Source of the DNA: Pediococcus cellicola
GTDB taxonomy: Bacteria > Bacillota > Bacilli > Lactobacillales > Lactobacillaceae
DNA length: 64,000 nt
Direction: 5' to 3'
Assembly (NCBI RefSeq): GCF_001438655.1
Contig: NZ_JQBR01000003.1
Coordinates: forward strand, 124,001-188,000
How positions within the stretch are numbered: the first letter of the stretch is position 1; every line of letters starts with the position of its first letter. The notes beneath the pieces are model-generated. The model ran no database searches, was not told where the DNA came from, and worked only from the letters and a program-made list of their open reading frames with translations. Position numbers and translations under genes: made by a program. Positions 1-8,453 of this stretch are shown here, piece after piece.

Positions 1-51
1 GCCTGGTTTTTAAAGCGACACCTTAATTATTTAGCTAAGAGATGAGACACA

Positions 52-1212
52 TTGACACAACATGTATGGTTACTATCCCCTTTGTTTACAGGTATTTTTG
101 TGACATTAGGGGTCGTCGTTTTCTTTCAAATTTTAGCGCGAATGCTAATCTCCCACTCAGGAAGTTTTGCGCGTCCACTAAATTATCTTTCTGGTAGATT
201 AGCGACATTTAGCGTTATTTATTTTTCTGTTTTGGCCATCTATTTTGAAATCGTTGTGGCTCGTTATACCCATGATCTAAACTTCGTTGATTTTCGTTTA
301 TTACTACTCTTTTATGTGACCATTTATCTCAATAAACGGAGTAGTGTGACAATCATTCTAGTGAGTTCTCTAATGCGGATTTATTTATGGGGATTTAGTT
401 CTGGTACCCTCTTATTTTTCCTATTTACGTGGGGGCTTTACACGCTCATCCTTGGACTAACCAGTATTTCAAGAAAACTCGAATTACGCCGTATCTATTT
501 AATTGGCCTATTAGATGTCTTTGTTGGTGGCATGTGGCTGTTATTCGCTGAACTAAAATTACCTTATTTTGGAACAATTTCCACATCAAAGGCCCTGTAC
601 AATTGGTTTAGCTTCGTAGTCATGAATGCCGTCCTTGAATTTGGAATTACACATTTAAACGCTGAAGATAATTACCTCACCTTACTAAGTCAGAAGGCTA
701 CTACAGATCCTTTAACTAAGTTAAGTAACTATTTAGCTTTTAAAGAAGAATTTGCCTCTCAGTACGCCAAGTTTTACAACTTAAAGACTCCTCTGACAAT
801 GGTGGCCATTGATATTGATTACTTTAAACGTGTCAATGATGATTATGGTCATCTCGCTGGCAATGTTATTTTAAAAGCCATAGCCAAAATTATTCTTACA
901 GAGACGGCAAAAGTTCCCGAAGCCAAAGCTTATCGTGTCGGCGGTGAAGAATTTAACATTTTGCTACCTAATATGGATTTAAAGCAGGCCGGAATTTTCA
1001 GTCACCGCATCCAAGATCGCGTACGCTACCGCATCTTTACCGTAAACGACGAAGACCTCCGAATTACCCTATCTATGGGAGTCGCACAATTGCAAACAAG
1101 TGACATTTCAGCCAACCTCTTTTATGAGCGTGCTGATCAGATGCTCTACCACTCTAAAGGCCAAGGAAGAAATCAGATTTCACTTGAACCACAACAAGAC
1201 AAAAACAGTTAG
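52..1212 (+). CDS. Membrane GGDEF protein, predicted diguanylate cyclase
   Basis: Predicted to make cyclic di-GMP from two GTP at the membrane. Residues about 1-205 are hydrophobic with six to seven likely membrane spans; a GGDEF domain fills about 210-380, with the metal-site stretch DIDYFKRVNDDYGH and an intact GGEEF signature at 297-301. The position where an inhibitory RxxD I-site would lie reads VPEA, so product feedback through that site is unlikely. The start is TTG at 52 behind a weak GAGATGAG; no ATG lies in frame nearby. An EAL gene follows at 1419 after a terminator, suggesting a make/break pair. The family call is firm; catalytic activity is inferred. Confidence 0.9.
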   Translation: MTQHVWLLSPLFTGIFVTLGVVVFFQILARMLISHSGSFARPLNYLSGRLATFSVIYFSVLAIYFEIVVARYTHDLNFVDFRLLLLFYVTIYLNKRSSVTIILVSSLMRIYLWGFSSGTLLFFLFTWGLYTLILGLTSISRKLELRRIYLIGLLDVFVGGMWLLFAELKLPYFGTISTSKALYNWFSFVVMNAVLEFGITHLNAEDNYLTLLSQKATTDPLTKLSNYLAFKEEFASQYAKFYNLKTPLTMVAIDIDYFKRVNDDYGHLAGNVILKAIAKIILTETAKVPEAKAYRVGGEEFNILLPNMDLKQAGIFSHRIQDRVRYRIFTVNDEDLRITLSMGVAQLQTSDISANLFYERADQMLYHSKGQGRNQISLEPQQDKNS

Positions 1213-1243
1213 TTTGTCACACTCAAACGGGCTGTTTTTTTGT
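1200..1243 (+). terminator. Rho-independent terminator after GGDEF gene
   Basis: Inverted repeat AAACAG/CTGTTT and GTTTG/CAAAC followed by a run of seven T on the plus strand, directly overlapping the stop of the GGDEF gene. Confidence 0.75.
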
Positions 1244-1418
1244 GAATTAGCCTAATTAAGTATGAATTTAGAAGCATTTGTCTGTAAAACATACAAAATT
1301 CTATTGTGTTTTATGCTAGATGTGCTAGAATGATGTCGATATAAAACGCTTACCGAATAATAACATGTATCTTAATTATAGAAATCATTCTGGTATTAAA
1401 TGAATGGGGGCACCTATC

Positions 1419-2123
1419 ATGATAAGGTTTTGGGGACAATCTAAATTTAGCGTAGAGCCACTTAGTCCAATCAGTTATGAGTTCTTTTTACGTGAAAAAG
1501 ATGGTGACAGTTGGGTTCTACCACAGAATTTCAGTCAATTTCCACCCAGTCAAATAGCCGATTTACTTTTAAAAACAGTCCCAGCTATTCAAAAGAATTT
1601 TAAAGAAATCTCTATTAATCTGGATCCCGAACAATTTATTGATCAGGGATTTTGTCAAGCTCTGCATGCCATCAAGGCCCAGTTGCAGCCCATTATCTTA
1701 TCCGTTGAACTAACCGAGCATCCTGCCACCCCCATGATTTCTAATCAGCAAATTTTAGCAGCTGCCAAGAATTTTTATCACGCAGGAATCCACCTAATCG
1801 TTGACGATGTCGGCTTTGGTGATAACCAAATTGAGCGTGTGCGCATGCTCAATCCATGCGTACACGAATACAAATTCGCCATACAAAATTTTCGGAGTAT
1901 GCACAATATGGATCAGGTCATACCCGCCCTTAATTTCTGGAATCATGAAGCCAACATACATCATAAGCTGTTTACAGTCGAAGGTATTGAAAATCGTGAT
2001 GATCTCAAAATGCTAATCAACTATCACGTCGACATGCTACAAGGTTTTGGTTTAGGTCATCCAGTCTACCTGCCTACAATTAGTGAACGGCACGCAAATT
2101 CAGTTTTACCATTTAAAATTTAA
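1419..2123 (+). CDS. Stand-alone EAL-domain protein, predicted c-di-GMP phosphodiesterase
   Basis: Single-domain EAL protein of 234 aa, cytosolic, expected to hydrolyse c-di-GMP to pGpG. The signature reads YEFFLR instead of YEALLR, but the catalytic set appears present: Glu of YEFF, Asn of SINLD, Glu of ELTE, both Asp of VDDVGFG, Lys of EYKFAIQ, Glu of VEGIE and Gln of QGFGLG. An ATG at 1404 is also in frame, but the GGGG at 1406-1410 sits 8 nt before the ATG at 1419, which I prefer. It follows the GGDEF gene and ends in a terminator shared with the convergent permease gene. Confidence 0.85.
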   Translation: MIRFWGQSKFSVEPLSPISYEFFLREKDGDSWVLPQNFSQFPPSQIADLLLKTVPAIQKNFKEISINLDPEQFIDQGFCQALHAIKAQLQPIILSVELTEHPATPMISNQQILAAAKNFYHAGIHLIVDDVGFGDNQIERVRMLNPCVHEYKFAIQNFRSMHNMDQVIPALNFWNHEANIHHKLFTVEGIENRDDLKMLINYHVDMLQGFGLGHPVYLPTISERHANSVLPFKI

Positions 2124-2130
2124 AATAACA

Positions 2131-2170
2131 AAAAAACGATTAGGAGAATCATTCTCCCAATCGTTTTTAT
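2131..2170. terminator. Bidirectional terminator between EAL and TauE/SafE genes
   Basis: ACGATTAGGAGAAT pairs with ATTCTCCCAATCGT, with an A run before and a T run after, so it can stop transcription from both sides. Confidence 0.85.
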
Positions 2171-2172
2171 TT

Positions 2173-2949
2173 TTAAAAATACGCGGTATAAAACAGGTAA
2201 CCTGCTAAACCGAATGCCGCAAAAGAAATGATAATTCTCAGGGGCTTCACAGGTACATGGCGAACAAGCACGGGACCTAAATAGCCACCCACAAACATGC
2301 CAATCCCCAATGGTAATACCATCCACCAATACACTTTGGTTGTAAAGGCATAGATAACTAGAGATAAAATGTTCGTCATAAAAGCCGCAAAATTCTTAAT
2401 CGCATTAATTTCGCCAAATGTATTATTCAAAGTCACGATTAATATGGCTAACAAGATCATGCCAGCCGATGCCCCAAAATAGCCGATATACACACCTACT
2501 AAAAAGATTGCGATGTTCTTTAAAATCGTGGTTCTTAATTGATGTGGATTGACCTTTTTTTGTGGCGGTGTTTTTCTGAACTGTGACCAAATCATCAACA
2601 AACCGGCTCCCAAAACAAGGAAAGGCACCACCCGCTCAAATGTTGTTGCCGGCGCAAACGCCAATAAAACGCTCCCCAAAACACCTCCAATTAAAGCGTA
2701 AAAGGTGACCTTCCACTTAGTTTTTCGAACATGACTTAATTCCCGCAACGAAGAAATGCTGGATCCCGCCCCGGTAAATATAAGCGCTGCTGTGTTAGTC
2801 ACATTGGCACTAACGGGAGGTAGTCCTAATAGTAGTAAGACCGGATACGAAATTAAGGAAGCTAACCCAGCGATCGAGGATACAAAACCCGCTGACAGAC
2901 CGGCTGCTAATAAAATAATGGAAGTAAGCCACAATGACACAATGATCAA
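2173..2949 (-). CDS. TauE/SafE family permease (COG0730)
   Basis: Integral membrane protein of 258 aa with about eight spans. It carries the family hallmarks: an N-terminal GLSAGFVSSIAGL segment, internal two-fold similarity and the GYFGASAGMI repeat. Family members export sulfite, sulfonates or related organic anions; the substrate here is unknown. The start is TTG at 2949, preceded by GAAAG about 10 nt upstream; no nearby ATG is in frame. It is convergent with the EAL gene and lies 34 nt downstream of the drug exporter gene on the same strand, so the two may be co-transcribed. A second, distant member lies at 50304. Confidence 0.85.
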   Translation of the reverse strand: MIIVSLWLTSIILLAAGLSAGFVSSIAGLASLISYPVLLLLGLPPVSANVTNTAALIFTGAGSSISSLRELSHVRKTKWKVTFYALIGGVLGSVLLAFAPATTFERVVPFLVLGAGLLMIWSQFRKTPPQKKVNPHQLRTTILKNIAIFLVGVYIGYFGASAGMILLAILIVTLNNTFGEINAIKNFAAFMTNILSLVIYAFTTKVYWWMVLPLGIGMFVGGYLGPVLVRHVPVKPLRIIISFAAFGLAGYLFYTAYF

Positions 2950-2983
2950 CTTCTTTCTAAACTTTCAACCCACTTCTAAGGCA

Positions 2984-4459
2984 CTATGCTTCTACGTGGG
3001 CACGTTTTTCTAAATACTGTGCCCAAATATTAATACCTAGCGATACCATCATTAACACTAATGATAACAACATAATGTTATGTAAGCCATGATGTAAAAT
3101 TACCCGCATTTGCGGAATTAATTTTGCTGGTAATGAGTTGATGTTAGTGGCATCACTCAATTTGTTCATCATTTTCATGGTGATTGCTCCGTTTGCTTGT
3201 GCCACACCTTTGCGTAACGCCTGATTCATAACCAAACCAAAAATTGAAGCTGTAAAGGTTTGACTCAACATGCGAATTAAGAAACTAAACGAGGTTGCTA
3301 CCGGAATATCCTTTTCTTCCGCATCTTGTTGGACCTTCACTTGAAGTTCATTGAAGCAGGCCCCATTGCCAAAGCCTTCAAATGCGCCCGCTAAAAGCAG
3401 AATCCAGTAAGGCGTTTTAACTCCACCAACCACAAGTAATACGAAGGAAACAACTAACATGATAATGCCTAAAGCGACCACTTTTTGTGGCGTGAAAAAC
3501 CGGCGTAGTGGTGCAACTGATCCAGAGCCCATAAAGTTAGTAAAAGAACTCGGAATTTGAGTCGCCCCACCAATTAATGCTGATGTGCCTAGCAAGCCCT
3601 GGGCCCACATCGGACTGTATATCAGAAAGCCAACGAATGCACCCCAAATTAAGGTAAACAGCGTAAAATCAATGACTAACGCACGATTTTTAAATAACCG
3701 GCTTGGAATAATGGGATCCGCAACCCGGCTCTCGTAATGACCCATGGCTGCCAAACAGACCGCGGCCAAAATTAAAGCACCAAAAACAAAAACGTTGCTA
3801 GCACTACCAATCATTTCGATTCCTGCTAGCAAACTTGTGAGCCCAACTGTCATCAAAATCGATCCCCAGTAATCCACAGGTTTATTACGCTGAGGTTCTT
3901 TTTCAAGTTGATAGTATATCTGAACTAGAAGTGCTGATAACAAGCCGATCGGTACATTTAAGTAAAAGACCCAGTGCCAAGTAAACGCGTCCACAATGAA
4001 ACCACCAACTAGTGGTCCAATAATGGTTGCAGTACTGTAACTAGCAGAAACAAAGCCTAAAACTTTCATGCGTTTACGCGGATTTGTATACATTCGTGCA
4101 TAAATAATGTAAGGAAGTGAAACCACTCCTCCATTGCCAATTCCAGCAATTGTTCTGGTAATAATCAGAAAAACAATATTAGGTGATAATCCCTGTAGTA
4201 GTGATCCCACAACGAAGAATAAGGCGGCTAATTGATAGGCACCTTTATTACCAATATGTTCACCCAATTTGCTCCACAGTGGGGTACTCACAGCCGTTCC
4301 GAGTAGAAAAACGGCCACAATCCAGCCCATCATTTCAATCCCGTGTAAATCCGAAATAATGGCTGGCAAAGCCGTATTAATAATGGTACCGTCTAACCCA
4401 CTCATTGCATTAGATAACAATAACGCGCAGGTGACGATCAAAATTTGACGTTTTGACAC
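2984..4459 (-). CDS. MFS drug:H+ antiporter, 14-TM DHA2 (EmrB/QacA) type
   Basis: 491-aa transporter matching the 14-TM DHA2 family of multidrug exporters. Motifs seen are GLDGTIINTALPAI near the N terminus (motif D1), SKLGEHIGNK (motif A, loop 2-3) and GPLVGGFIVDAF (antiporter motif C). Start is GTG at 4459 with AGGGAAG just upstream. No regulator gene is adjacent. The drug or natural substrate cannot be read from sequence. It may share a transcript with the TauE/SafE gene downstream. Confidence 0.88.
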   Translation of the reverse strand: MSKRQILIVTCALLLSNAMSGLDGTIINTALPAIISDLHGIEMMGWIVAVFLLGTAVSTPLWSKLGEHIGNKGAYQLAALFFVVGSLLQGLSPNIVFLIITRTIAGIGNGGVVSLPYIIYARMYTNPRKRMKVLGFVSASYSTATIIGPLVGGFIVDAFTWHWVFYLNVPIGLLSALLVQIYYQLEKEPQRNKPVDYWGSILMTVGLTSLLAGIEMIGSASNVFVFGALILAAVCLAAMGHYESRVADPIIPSRLFKNRALVIDFTLFTLIWGAFVGFLIYSPMWAQGLLGTSALIGGATQIPSSFTNFMGSGSVAPLRRFFTPQKVVALGIIMLVVSFVLLVVGGVKTPYWILLLAGAFEGFGNGACFNELQVKVQQDAEEKDIPVATSFSFLIRMLSQTFTASIFGLVMNQALRKGVAQANGAITMKMMNKLSDATNINSLPAKLIPQMRVILHHGLHNIMLLSLVLMMVSLGINIWAQYLEKRAHVEA

Positions 4460-4658
4460 TGAGCTTCCCTACCTTCTAAAAAATAACTAACTTTTATGTT
4501 ACAACTTATAAAGAACTTCGTGTTAGTTTTATTTTCTTTTTCTTAACAGCTTAACCCTACTCATCCTGACAGAAATTTAACCCAATACCCTATTTTGATC
4601 AGAAGACACGCTTTTTACTTGAATAATGGCTATAATAGCTATAAGGAGGTCCTCCAAA

Positions 4659-5144
4659 ATGTCTATATACGATTACACTGTTACACTTGAAAATGGCGAA
4701 AGTTATTCACTTTCTAAATATCGTGGTCATCCCATGATTATCGTGAACACTGCCACTAAATGTGGATTTGCCCCACAATTTAAACAACTAGAACAACTTT
4801 ATCAAACCTATGCAGATCAAGGCCTTATGATTTTAGGATTTCCATCTAATCAATTCAAACAAGAGGTTTCAACCAGTCAGGAGGCCGCTGCAGCTTGCCG
4901 TACAACCTATGGCGTTAGCTTCCCGATGCACACTATTGCTGATGTCAATGGCAAGGATGCCCTTCCGTTATTTACCTATCTTACTAAAGAGGCACCTGGC
5001 ACATTAGGCGTTTCAATCAAGTGGAATTTTACCAAATTTCTTGTTGATCGTGATGGAAATGTCGTTAAACGTTACGCACCAAAAACTAATCCATTGAAAA
5101 TGACAAATGAGATTGAATCTGTTTTACAAAAACAAGTAAAGTAA
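4659..5144 (+). CDS. Glutathione peroxidase family thiol peroxidase
   Basis: 161-aa cytosolic peroxidase of the GPx family, reducing peroxides. The peroxidatic cysteine lies in VNTATKCGFAPQ, followed by the conserved LGFPSNQF and the KWNFTKFLVD block carrying the catalytic Trp and Asn. Lactobacilli usually lack selenocysteine and often glutathione synthesis, so a thioredoxin-type reductant is likely (inference). An in-frame ATG lies at 4626, but AAGGAGG at 4643-4649 sets the start at 4659. A TATAAT box lies at 4631-4636. Monocistronic, closed by a strong terminator. Confidence 0.92.
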   Translation: MSIYDYTVTLENGESYSLSKYRGHPMIIVNTATKCGFAPQFKQLEQLYQTYADQGLMILGFPSNQFKQEVSTSQEAAAACRTTYGVSFPMHTIADVNGKDALPLFTYLTKEAPGTLGVSIKWNFTKFLVDRDGNVVKRYAPKTNPLKMTNEIESVLQKQVK

Positions 5145-5159
5145 TAACATCAAATAAAT

Positions 5160-5213
5160 AACCAAAGCTTATCTTCTGAATGGTCAACTTCTTAGAAGTA
5201 AGCTTTGGTTATT
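5160..5213. terminator. Bidirectional terminator
   Basis: AACCAAAGCTTA at 5160 pairs with TAAGCTTTGGTT, with inner TCTTCT/AGAAG pairing, between the convergent peroxidase and DUF1697 genes. Confidence 0.85.
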
Positions 5214-5217
5214 TTAA

Positions 5218-5754
5218 TTAGTCCTGCAATAACTGTAATAGCTTCAAGGCCGTATTTCTGTTCCTAATCGTAACCTCTTTATAAAAAGAAGCCTTCATGA
5301 GTTTGGAATAAATGGACTTACTAAAATCTTTTTTAAACGTTGAACTCCAAAAGATCACCTGATTTTTGAGTTCAATCTGATCATAAATTGTAATTTGTTC
5401 TTTTAATTGTTGCACAGCTTCAAGATCAAAATTAGGTAACATGAATAGCGCATTGTGACGCAAACTAGGATCAGCACCCCACCATTCAGGAACATGCGAA
5501 AAGTCTTGTTGATAGTCAACGGCCGAAATCACAAGCATTGTAATCGGAAAAGTATAGTTTTCCTTCAAAACCTTTTTAATCTTTTGTGTCACGATCATCT
5601 GAGCTTGTTCACTCTCAAAAATTAAGTTCCCACTATTGATGTAAGAAATCACGTTTGTAAATCCAATCTCTGTCAAACTTGCTTTCAGTTCTTTCATGAC
5701 TACTTTATGATGTCCACCGACATTAATACCGCGTAACAAGAGTAAATACTTCAT
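5218..5754 (-). CDS. DUF1697 family protein
   Basis: 178-aa protein with the typical DUF1697 opening MKYLLLLRGINVGGHHKV and the internal SGNLIFES block. Function of the family is not known to me. The reading frame extends 11 codons further upstream, but AGAAAGG about 8 nt before the ATG at 5754 and the family's usual N terminus fix the start there. It is a single gene convergent with the peroxidase gene. Confidence 0.85.
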   Translation of the reverse strand: MKYLLLLRGINVGGHHKVVMKELKASLTEIGFTNVISYINSGNLIFESEQAQMIVTQKIKKVLKENYTFPITMLVISAVDYQQDFSHVPEWWGADPSLRHNALFMLPNFDLEAVQQLKEQITIYDQIELKNQVIFWSSTFKKDFSKSIYSKLMKASFYKEVTIRNRNTALKLLQLLQD

Positions 5755-5849
5755 CCGAAATGCCTTTCTTTCGATAAGATATTCCAATTGTAGCGTATTT
5801 CGGAAATAAACACCTAAAAACCTGACCTTAAATGGTTATCAGATTCCAT

Positions 5850-7055
5850 TTACACAACTTTATGACCTTTTTTATAAATTTCTTTATCAGGCTGTTGAAC
5901 TGCTTCAATTTTTTCTAATGGATTTTCCTTTAAAACCAAAAAGTCCGCAACTTTTCCAGCAGCTAAACTACCATACTCGTTATCAATCCGTAGCAATTGT
6001 GCTGCATAACTTGTTGCACCTAGCAATGCTTGATAAGGAGTCGCACCAATCTCGTGAACCAGTATAGCCATTTCTTCCCAAGTTCCGGTTTTAAAACTAT
6101 TAAATGGTGTTCCAGCATCAGTACCCACAACAACTTTGACTCCTTTTTGCAAGGCCATCGCCACATTCTTATAAAAATCAGTCTGCACTTTTTTATTTTT
6201 GTTAATCATATAATCTGGAATCTTGTCTTTTCCGTACTTAGTAATTGAAGCAGCGGCATTTAAAGTAGGGACTAAATAGACATTATGTTCACGCATGAAC
6301 GTGGCTTGTTGTTCATCTACGTAAATTCCGTGTTCAATTGAATCAACACCGGCATCTAAAGCGTTTTGAATACCTTGATTACCTTGGGCATGAGCAGCCA
6401 CCGTCATATGTTTAGAATGTGCTTCTTCAACGGCGACTTGCATTTCGGCTTCACTTAATTCTGTATCGTCAACTTGATCATTTGCTGACATTACGCCACC
6501 GGTGGACATTACCTTGACATTTTTGACACCTTGTTTAAATGCTTCACGAACAGATTTACGCACCTCATCTTGTGAACTAACTAAGTATGAGAAATTAGTC
6601 TTTCCATCTTCATTTTCACGAAAATCACCGTGTCCACCGATAATCGAAATTGGTCGTCCACTGGGTACAATTTCAGTACCGGATAATTGTCCTGCTTCTG
6701 CCAATTTATATAACTTTAAATCTACATTGAAAGCACAACCACAATCGCGAATATAGGTCACACCAGAGTGAAGTAACTCTTTCAAACTACGTAAAGCACC
6801 AAAAGCGATTTCTGTTTCTGATAAAAATTCCAATTTATTTGTATCAGGATTCATCATTAAATGTGTATGTGCATTAATTAAACCGGGCATAACGTACTGT
6901 CCCTGTAAATCCACATGGGCATTATCATCTAATGGCGTTTCCGTTCCAGTTTCCGTAATTTTTCCAGTTGCATCATCTACAGTAAACCAAGCATCTGAAA
7001 CAATTTTATTATCAATTCCATTAAATAATTTAGCATTGAAATAGGTTGTTTTCAT
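5850..7055 (-). CDS. Amidohydrolase family metallohydrolase (COG1228-like), copy 2
   Basis: 401-aa TIM-barrel amidohydrolase. Metal-ligand motifs are GLINAHTHLMM, a Lys in VKVMSTGGVM, His in TVAAHAQG, His in SIEHGIY and Asp in VVGTDAGTPF. The family includes imidazolonepropionase and Xaa-Pro or Xaa-Arg dipeptidases; the substrate cannot be assigned. Of two ATGs, 7055 has AAGGAG at 8 nt spacing while 7061 would leave only 2 nt, so 7055 is used. It lies 17 nt behind its paralogue at 7073-8263, forming a two-gene operon, and a divergent permease suggests uptake followed by hydrolysis. Confidence 0.85.
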   Translation of the reverse strand: MKTTYFNAKLFNGIDNKIVSDAWFTVDDATGKITETGTETPLDDNAHVDLQGQYVMPGLINAHTHLMMNPDTNKLEFLSETEIAFGALRSLKELLHSGVTYIRDCGCAFNVDLKLYKLAEAGQLSGTEIVPSGRPISIIGGHGDFRENEDGKTNFSYLVSSQDEVRKSVREAFKQGVKNVKVMSTGGVMSANDQVDDTELSEAEMQVAVEEAHSKHMTVAAHAQGNQGIQNALDAGVDSIEHGIYVDEQQATFMREHNVYLVPTLNAAASITKYGKDKIPDYMINKNKKVQTDFYKNVAMALQKGVKVVVGTDAGTPFNSFKTGTWEEMAILVHEIGATPYQALLGATSYAAQLLRIDNEYGSLAAGKVADFLVLKENPLEKIEAVQQPDKEIYKKGHKVV

Positions 7056-7072
7056 TTTCATTTCTCCTTGAA

Positions 7073-8263
7073 CTAATATACTTTAGCGCCGTGTTGATAG
7101 ACACTTTTATCGGTTTGTTGGACAGCCTTTACATCAGCTACCGGATCGGAATCTAATACTAAGAAATCAGCAAATTTTCCAATTTCCAATGTGCCATAAT
7201 CTTGATCAATATGTAGCAATTTAGCACTATTTTGTGATGCCGCAAATAATGCTTGAACATTAGTAGCTCCTACCTCCGTTAACAACTGCAATTCGAACGG
7301 TGTATCTTTAAAGCCATTGAATGGTGTTCCTGCATCCGTACCAAAGGAGATTTTGACTCCTGCTTTAATTGCAGCGCCGATTCTTTCAAAATAGTCTTTA
7401 ATAAAAGCATTGGCTTTATCTAACATATATTGCGGTAATTTTCCTTGTCCATATTTGGGAATGGTATAAGCTGCAATTAGTGTTGGTGTTAAGTATGTCC
7501 CTTGCTGCAACATCAATTCAATATCTTCATCCGTAACATATGAACCATGTTCAATTGAATCTACACCAGCTTTAACAGCATTGTGAATTCCTTTCGCACC
7601 TTCAGCATGTGCCGCCACCGTCATATGCTTGGAATGCGCTTCTTCAACCGCCGTTCTAATTTCTTCATAACTTAATTCTGTATCGTCAACCTGATCCGTT
7701 GCAGACATTACGCCACCAGTTGCCATAACTTTAATGTTGCGGGCACCATATTTAAATGCTTTTCGAACTGCTCTACGCATTTCGTCAGTTGAATCCGTTA
7801 GATAACCCCAAGTGGTATCTCCATCCCAACCTTCTGTAAAATCACCGTGTCCACCGGTAATTGACATTGGACGACCAGAAGGTAAAATTTGTGGTCCAAC
7901 CACATGTTGACCCTCTTGCTGCAACTTAGCCAGTTTGATATCAACATCAAAGGCACATCCGCAATCACGAATATAAGTAACCCCTGAACGTAGTAGTTCT
8001 TTTAAATTTTCAATCGCACTAAATGTAACTTCTGCTTCAGAAAGATATTCCAACTTGTTTGACTGGGGCTGCATCATCAGATGAGTATGGGCATTTATGA
8101 GTCCCGGCATTACATATTTTCCTTTTAAATCCACAACATCGTCAGCCTTGTCACCAGCAACAAGACGGCCAGTTTCATTATCAACAGTGAAATTGGCGTT
8201 TACTTGTAATTTTTCATGCACACCATCAAACAAATTAAAATTCTTATAGTTCGTTTTTGTCAT
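7073..8263 (-). CDS. Amidohydrolase family metallohydrolase (COG1228-like), copy 1
   Basis: 396-aa paralogue of the next gene, with the same motif order: GLINAHTHLMM, IKVMATGGVMSATDQVDD, TVAAHAEGAKG, SIEHGSYV and SFGTDAGTPF. Both keep all predicted metal ligands, so a simple inactive copy is not indicated; they may differ in substrate or form a heteromer. Start ATG at 8263 follows GGAGTG at 6-7 nt. It is the first gene of the operon, divergent from the permease gene at 8454 across a 190-bp regulatory gap. Confidence 0.87.
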   Translation of the reverse strand: MTKTNYKNFNLFDGVHEKLQVNANFTVDNETGRLVAGDKADDVVDLKGKYVMPGLINAHTHLMMQPQSNKLEYLSEAEVTFSAIENLKELLRSGVTYIRDCGCAFDVDIKLAKLQQEGQHVVGPQILPSGRPMSITGGHGDFTEGWDGDTTWGYLTDSTDEMRRAVRKAFKYGARNIKVMATGGVMSATDQVDDTELSYEEIRTAVEEAHSKHMTVAAHAEGAKGIHNAVKAGVDSIEHGSYVTDEDIELMLQQGTYLTPTLIAAYTIPKYGQGKLPQYMLDKANAFIKDYFERIGAAIKAGVKISFGTDAGTPFNGFKDTPFELQLLTEVGATNVQALFAASQNSAKLLHIDQDYGTLEIGKFADFLVLDSDPVADVKAVQQTDKSVYQHGAKVY

Positions 8264-8453
8264 CTTTACACTCCTTAAGCATATTTGTATTTGATTGTAA
8301 TTCTCATTTTCAGTCTAGTCAAACTTGCTTTTAATTATAAAATTATGAGATGTTAAAAATAATTCGTTTTTTGCGTTGACTTATGGGTGTTCTTATATTA
8401 ATGTTCTATTAGAATATTTTTAATTTTTTACATAGAATTTTGGAGGCTTTTAT
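8264..8453. promoter_or_regulatory. Divergent control region of amidohydrolase and permease genes
   Basis: AT-rich gap holding the promoters of two divergent transcripts. A TTGACT at 8376-8381 may be a -35 box for the permease, although the best -10-like TATTAA at 8396-8401 leaves only 14 bp. An 11-bp palindrome TTCTATTAGAA lies at 8404-8414, a possible operator. No regulator gene is adjacent. Confidence 0.45.
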
